Assembly: GCA_965218625.1 (NCBI GenBank)
Contig: CBDCLG010000020.1
Span: forward strand, 744,001 to 808,000
Length of the DNA: 64,000 nucleotides
Origin: Bin5 sp965218625
Lineage (GTDB): Bacteria; Chloroflexota; Anaerolineae; Caldilineales; Caldilineaceae
Direction of reading: 5' to 3'
The position numbers and the translations under genes were made by a program. The notes under the pieces are model-generated. The model made no database searches. It was not told where the DNA came from and was given only the letters and a program-made list of their open reading frames with translations. Below are positions 59,119 to 64,000 of the stretch, piece after piece (the stretch's first letter is position 1; every line of letters starts with the position of its first letter).

Positions 59119-59510
59119 TCACATCCGTCGATACCAACGTCCTTTTGGACGTACTCATATCTCGTGCGCCGCACCACGCGCAGTCAGTAGAATGGCTGCG
59201 CGCTGCCTATGACAGAGGGATGCTGCTCGTCTGCGACATCGTCCATGCGGAATTGGTTCCGGCATTCGGCGAGCGGGTCGCCCTGAACAGGGCCTTACGG
59301 GAGATCGGAATCACACTCTCCCCCATCAACAGTGACATCGCGTGGGAAGCCGGCAGACGCTGGATGCGGTACCGCCGGGCCGGCGGACCGCGCAAACGCA
59401 TCATCACCGACTTCCCTATCGGCGCCCACGCCATCGCCCCGGCTGACGCCTTCCTCACTCGTGATCGCGGCTTCTACACCCCCTACTTCCCAGAACTGAC
59501 GGGTCCCTGA
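59115..59510 (+). CDS. VapC-like PIN toxin without a standard start codon
   Basis: The coding frame reads ITSVDTNVLLDVLISRAPHHAQSVEWLRAAYDRG ... DIVHAELVPAFG ... ITDFPIGAHAIAPADAFLTRDRGFY, a full PIN domain with its acidic residues. An in-frame TAG at 59112-59114 limits the start to GTA 59115 or ATC 59118; GTG would be expected at 59115. The first standard start, TTG 59145, would delete the essential first Asp. So the toxin is either started at a rare codon by coupling to the antitoxin, or inactive. Target RNA unknown. Confidence 0.75.
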   Translation, partial: VITSVDTNVLLDVLISRAPHHAQSVEWLRAAYDRGMLLVCDIVHAELVPAFGERVALNRALREIGITLSPINSDIAWEAGRRWMRYRRAGGPRKRIITDFPIGAHAIAPADAFLTRDRGFYTPYFPELTGP

Positions 59511-59581
59511 TCGAGAATTTCCCCCTTTCGAGAATATCTGCCTTGGAGGGGAGGCGCTGAGAGAATGCCGATAAACAGTCC

Positions 59582-60155
<574 letters not shown>

Positions 60156-60863
60156 ATGGCCCGCTTCATCCTCGACATTCACGCGCGGCGGGGCGCGACG
60201 ATTGCCATCGGCGGCCCCACTGTATTCCAGGGATACTACAAGAACGCCGGGGCGACCGCCGAGTCGATCGTGGAGGAGAACGGAACGCGCTGGTTCCGGA
60301 CAGGCGACGCCGGCTACATCGACGACGACGGCCATCTGATCTATCTGGACCGGATGAAGGATATGATCACCCTGGCCAGCGGTGAGCGTTTCGCGCCGCA
60401 GTTCATCGAGGGGCGGCTCAAGTTCAGCCCCCACATTCTGGACGTGATGGCGGTGGGCGGGCCGGCGCTGGAATACGTCACGGCCCTGATCATCATCAAC
60501 TTCGAGAACGTGAGCAACTGGGCGGAGAAGCAGGGCATCGTCTTCACCACTTTCGCCGACCTTTCGCAGAAGGGGGAGGTCAGTGAGCTGGTCCGGCTGG
60601 CGGTAGAGGAGGTGAACGCCACCCTGCCGCCGGGCAGCAGGGTGCGGCGCTTCGTGCTGCTGCACAAGGAGTTTGACGCCGACGAGTCGGAGATGACTCG
60701 CTCGCGTAAGCTGCGCCGCGACGTGCAGTACACGCGCTATGCCGACATGATCGAGACGATGTACGCGGGCGAGGACCGGTTCCACGTGCGGACGCCGGTG
60801 CGCTACCAGGACGGCAGCGAGGGTGTGATCGAGATGGACATGAGGATAGTGGATAGTGGATAG
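60156..60863 (+). pseudogene. Deletion chimera: LivG C-terminal piece joined to acyl-CoA ligase C-terminal third
   Basis: Residues 1-17 (MARFILDIHARRGATIA) are the continuation of LivG. From IGGPTVFQGYYKNAGATAES on, the protein is the C-terminal part of a long-chain AMP-forming acyl-CoA ligase (TRWFRTGDAGYIDDDGHLIYLDRMKDMITLASGERFAPQFIE ... ITFE-like tail). The LivG end and the ligase's N-terminal ~400 residues are missing, so an internal deletion fused two genes that were probably neighbours in a liv operon. The stop is provided by the heptamer array. No activity expected. Confidence 0.75.
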
Positions 60864-60948
60864 TGGATAGTGGATAGTGGATAGTGGATAGTGGATGGTG
60901 GATGGTGGATGGTGGATGGTGGATAGTGGATAGTGGATAGTGGATAGT
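60843..60948 (+). repeat. Tandem heptamer array (GTGGATA/GTGGATG), ~15 copies
   Basis: Two unit types: GTGGATA at both ends and a block of GTGGATG in the middle. It overlaps the 3' end of the chimera. Bases 60949-61004 hold nothing else. Confidence 0.95.
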
Positions 60949-61004
60949 GTCCACTTCGAGTTTAGAAAAATCAAACGGCATTCAAAGGACAGGCGGAGAA
61001 CTGC

Positions 61005-61375
61005 ATGTCGTCTATACGGTCTTATCGGGAGTTGATAGTATGGCAGAAATCAATGGACTTATCGGTGCGGATTTACGAGCTTACAGGCCGCTTCCCGTCT
61101 GAAGAGAAGTATGGTCTTACGTCCCAGATGCGGCGGGCAGCGGTTTCGGTTCCTGCGAATATCGCGGAAGGGCAGGCAAGACGCTCAAAGGGGGAGTTTT
61201 TCAGATGCTTGGGATTGCACGCGGCTCTCTGGCTGAATTGGAAACATTCCTGACCCTGTCGGAGAGGTTGCGACTGGTTCCACGTGAGACCAGCGGCAGT
61301 TTGCTTGGGAACTGCGCCGAGATCAACAGAATGCTGACCGGCCTTATGCGTTCACTATCCACGGGGGCTCGTTGA
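61005..61375 (+). pseudogene. Four-helix-bundle (S23/IVS-type) protein with a frameshift
   Basis: The first 66 codons (SYRELIVWQKSMDLSVRIYELTGRFPSEEKYGLTSQMRRAAVSVPANIAEGQARRSKGEFFR) are the four-helix-bundle family found as free-standing genes and in 23S rRNA intervening sequences. A frame change near 61200 is needed to continue with MLGIARGSLAELETFLTLSERLRLVP ... NRMLTGLMRSLSTGAR. The TGA at 61373-61375 lies inside the inverted end of the 171-bp repeat, so that insertion supplies the stop. Confidence 0.75.
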
Positions 61376-61540
61376 CATTTGTCTGAACTGCAGTTCATCT
61401 GATTTATATGATTGACTTGATTAACAGCGCTGGCTTCCCGGGCGGGCTTTGTTCGCGAGAATCAGGTGAATCTGAGTCCAAACTGTTCTGAGGCAGCCTG
61501 TAGATGTCGCTTCTTTGAATCGTCTTCTAGAATGTCAGCG
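61370..61540. repeat. 171-bp MITE-like element, copy 2
   Basis: CGTTGACATTT (61370-61380) to AATGTCAGCG (61531-61540). It is exactly as long as copy 1 and similar throughout (shared blocks GACATTTGTCTGAACT, GAATC-G-TGAATC, GAGTCCAAACTGTT). The right inverted end has one mismatch. It is followed by a short reversed heptamer remnant (TATCCAC) before the permease gene. Confidence 0.8.
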
Positions 61541-61570
61541 GAACCTATCCACTAATCACTATCCACTGGA

Positions 61571-62203
61571 ATGAATTGGCCGCTTGTACCGCAACAGTTT
61601 GTGACCGGCCTGCTCAACGGCGGGACGATCGGGCTGATCGCGCTGGGCATCGTGCTGATCTACAAGTCGTCGGAGGTGTTCAACTTCGCTCACGGTCATT
61701 TGGTGATGTTCGGCGCGTTTCTGACGTGGTGGTTTAGCGGCGGCGGCGCGGAACCGGGCGCGGCGCTGATCGACCTGCCGCTGTGGGCGGCGGTGATCGC
61801 GGCGCTGGCGGGCGCGATGGGAATCGGCCTGCTGATCGAACGCCTCGCGCTGCGCCCGATGACGGGGCAGCCCCTGCTGGCGATCATGCTGATGACGCTG
61901 GGGCTGGCCCAGCTATTTGAAGGGGTGACGGCGGTCCTGTTCGGCGTGGCCCTGAAGAGCGATTTCCCGACACCGTTTTCGCCCAGCGACGTGCTGGTCA
62001 TCCCCTTCCCGGGGGCGGGCGGGTTGCGGGGGCCGCGACGGGAGCTGGACTGTTCGGGTTGCAGGTCGAGCCGGGAAAGGAGCAGTTCGCCGGTGCAGTC
62101 GGCGCGTTTGGTGGAGACGGGTAACGCCGCCGGCTCACGCGGCGGCCTTCGTTCACGCGATTCGGGCGGACTGCAGTCCTCATCGTTCGCAGGAAGCCTG
62201 TAG
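61571..62203 (+). pseudogene. LivH-like branched-chain amino acid permease, 3'-truncated
   Basis: The first ~145 residues are LivH: QFVTGLLNGGTIGLIALGIVLIYKSSEVFNFAHGHLVMFGAFLTWWF, then IERLALRPMTGQPLLAIMLMTLGLAQLFEG, with about four membrane segments. After ~62020 the frame turns into Arg/Ser-rich nonsense (RSSRERSSSPVQSARLVETG). The end of the reading frame runs through the truncated third copy of the 171-bp repeat. Half of the normal ~290 residues is missing, so it is a dead fragment of the same liv locus. Confidence 0.78.
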
Positions 62204-62239
62204 ATGCCGCTTCGTGGAGCAGTTTTTCAGATGTCAACG
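62122..62239. repeat. 171-bp MITE-like element, copy 3, left end missing
   Basis: It aligns with the right two-thirds of the other copies (GGACTGCAGTCC region, GAAGCCTGTAGATGCCGCTTC) and ends AGATGTCAACG (62229-62239). The left inverted end is absent. Confidence 0.65.
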
Positions 62240-62614
62240 GAGCCTGGTGCATATATCAATCGTCGCGGCAGGTTCGTATTGACAGCGACGCGGCAGGTCA
62301 GACCGGTCGGGCTTGGGCCCGGCTGCCAGCGGTGTAAACTTAGAGCAATCTGCGCCCAACCTATCGCAACCTTCCGTGCAATGCCTGTCATGCGTTCGTA
62401 ACCCGGCAATGTTTCCTGCCGCCCACAGAGTCCGCCGTGCGCGTAACAAAGCATGGCGGGCAGGGTGGTTGGGCGTTTCACGGAGGCATTCAGATTTGCG
62501 AGAGGGTAAAGCAACTGGAGCGGGATTGCCGCCAGGGAAACCCAATTCCGCCGAATGACGCTGGCAGAATTGGGGCGCAACCGGTCAGAGCCTGGCGCAA
62601 ACGAGGTTTGTTTC
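62240..62614. other. Intergenic stretch, nothing recognised
   Basis: 375 bases between the truncated repeat and the end of the LysM/PA14 gene. Open frames exist on both strands, but none has family motifs, a ribosome-binding site or convincing composition. Confidence 0.5.
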
Positions 62615-63815
62615 TCAGCGTCTTTTCTCCCACCAGACGGAGATCGAGGCCAGCCCTCCGGCTTCGAAATATTGGACTCGAATCGTGTGATTGCCCCGGC
62701 TCAGATAGATGTCTCCGAAAGACCTTGTGGCCGGATGGATGTTCCAGTCGGCCACGACCAGGACGTCGTCTACGTAGATGCGCACGCCGTCATCGGCGCG
62801 GGCGAAAAAGCGGTAGGCGCCGGCCTGAAAGTGGCGGGTGGTCGTCCAGGCGGCGCTGAAATCGTCGCTGGCGACGGTTGGGCCCGGCTGGCCTGCCTGC
62901 CAGTCGAAACGGATCGATGCATCCTGCCGCTGGAGGACAGGGGCCCCGTCCAGGTCCCGGTTGGCATAGAAGATAGCTGTCCACGCGTCAGTCGCGTCTA
63001 CGCCGACTGAGATGCGCAGCTTCCGCCCCACGTAAATGAGGCCCGGATTGCGGATGTCAAAGTCGATCACGGCCCACTGGCACATGCCGGCGTGCGGGAG
63101 GTCATCTGTGTGGACGTAGGCCATTTCCGAGATGCGGTTGCCGTCGTTGTTTTCGATCCAGAACCACCAGCTTCCTGCGCGGGGACCGCCGCCCTGAAGG
63201 ATGTGGGTGTACTGGCCCGGAGGGGCACCCGCGCCGGTAACCCTTCTTGCCACCACATCCCCGTCCGGCTGCCAGCTGAAGACCGCCCGGTAGCCGCTGA
63301 TAGGCTGACCGTTTAGCCGCACCGTGCCCTGCACCCGCGTGCTGTCGCCATTCGGCTCACAGCCCAGCAGAGTCGCCCGGTTGACGAGGCCGTTGGCTGT
63401 CCTCAATTCCTGAACCGGAACGTTATACAGGCTGGCGATATCGGTCAGCGTTTCGCCGCGCCTAGCGACGCGGTAGGTTTTGTAGGAGGGGGGCGCCGGG
63501 GAGCTGCAGCGGGCGCCCGATGTAGGTCAGGTTCGGGTTGTGGATTTCGAAATCGACGACGGCGCGCTGGCAATGGCCGTAGTGGGGATCTGCGTGTGTT
63601 TCGAGATACGCCATTTCGGAGATACGGATTCCGGCGCTGTTTTCGACCCAGACCACCAGTTCCCTGCGCGGGAGCCGCCGGCCGGTCACAGGGTGACCTG
63701 GCGGAAGTTCTCGCTTCAAATGGCGCCAGACAACCCCGTTGGCCTGGTCTGCCCTTTCAGGCAGGACCAATGGAATACGGGTTATCAGGGACGACTTGAA
63801 GGGCCTGGAGATCGA
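62615..63815 (-). pseudogene. LysM- and PA14-domain cell-envelope protein, frameshifted
   Basis: Reading leftwards: a broken first beta-domain (VVWVENSAGIRISEMAYLETHADPHYGHCQRAVVDFEIHNPNLTYIGRPL, ~63665-63490), a frame change near 63485, then a LysM motif (TYRVARRGETLTDIASLYNVPVQELRTANGL, ~63475-63385), a second copy of the beta-domain (GSWWFWIENNDGNRISEMAYVHTDD ... CQWAVIDFDIRNPGLIYVGRKL) and a C-terminal PA14 domain (AGAYRFFARADDGVRIYVDDVLVVADWNIHP ... HTIRVQYFEAGG). The outer part beyond ~63680 needs further frame changes and contains stops. It was probably a peptidoglycan- or polysaccharide-binding surface protein; the segment 62615-63480 is still intact as a frame. Confidence 0.65.
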
Positions 63816-64000
63816 AAAATTTCGTGTTTATCCTGATTTTTCTGCGATGATATCAGGGCAAAAGGTATATGTTAACCTTGCATTAATCTTTACTTTGACA
63901 ATAGGAAAAGGTGTTTTAAGGTATATGACAATCAAAAAATTTGTTTTTGTGAATGTTTGTCATTCCGTTCAGGTGGAGGAGAAAACAGAGAGTACACTTG
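63816..64000. other. AT-rich right edge, no gene recognised
   Basis: This stretch is much richer in A and T than the window average and contains TTGACA (63895-63900). GTGGAGGAG precedes the edge (63974-63982), so a plus-strand gene may begin beyond the window. No coding frame can be supported here. Confidence 0.4.

Noticed and set aside
60843..60948. Reading frames encoding repeated Tyr-Pro-Leu-Ser-Thr-Ile-His on the strand opposite the heptamer arrays
   Set aside because: A 7-base unit is read in all three phases without a stop on that strand, so long frames arise automatically; there is no start context and no family.

Overview
The window looks like a GC-rich bacterial chromosome segment, most probably from Chloroflexota (Caldilineae-like, perhaps a metagenome-assembled genome). 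This is inferred from gene content: enolase-superfamily dehydratases, PhyH dioxygenase, amidases, two-subunit KorAB, Pro/Thr-rich lipoproteins and tandem heptamer repeats. No rRNA, tRNA, CRISPR array or marker gene was seen, so the taxonomy is tentative.

Layout. 0.3-4.2 kb: a lower-GC two-gene cassette (TrlF-like PHP/ATPase plus AlbA_2/Schlafen-like protein). 4.3-12.7 kb: a frameshifted MFS exporter, sugar isomerase, two complete enolase-superfamily genes (a third is cut by the left edge), a large frameshifted unknown protein and a threonine-synthase-like enzyme. 12.8-13.6 kb: RNase III. 13.7-19.5 kb: zinc uptake cluster with a Fur/Zur regulator, one ABC transporter and three tandem substrate-binding lipoproteins, one carrying a His/Asp/Glu-rich repeat. 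19.7-32.2 kb: metabolic genes on the plus strand (PhyH, two amidases, KorA, KorB with CBS domains, epimerase, oxidoreductase, cupin) and one minus-strand amidohydrolase. At 23.5-24.1 kb lies a thioredoxin-fold lipoprotein whose redox motif reads Trp-TGA-Pro-Ile-Cys and is followed by a perfect hairpin at SECIS distance: a strong candidate selenoprotein.

33-52.4 kb: an all-minus-strand defence island. It holds a HigBA-type toxin/antitoxin, a RelE-like/UvrD helicase fusion, type III-like Mod and Res, an ATPase-PIN pair, an SNF2-DUF3883 helicase and an ATPase-DUF4276 pair, plus fossils of a DUF499-type ATPase, of a second antitoxin and of a glycosidase. 52.9-56.5 kb: glycosidase, cold-shock protein, HAD phosphatase and a tiny zinc-ribbon protein. 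56.5-59.5 kb: a low-GC ATPase cassette and a VapBC-like pair. 59.6-63.8 kb: decaying genes (LivG fused by deletion to an acyl-CoA ligase, truncated LivH, frameshifted four-helix protein, broken LysM/PA14 protein).

Repeats tie the window together: four tandem arrays of a GTGGATA-type heptamer, a 171-bp element with CGTTGACATTT inverted ends (two full copies and one truncated), and a ~158-bp element with imperfect inverted ends (two copies). Several otherwise good genes carry single frameshifts or stops; these could be real decay or assembly errors. All functional assignments come from reading motifs, without database searches.
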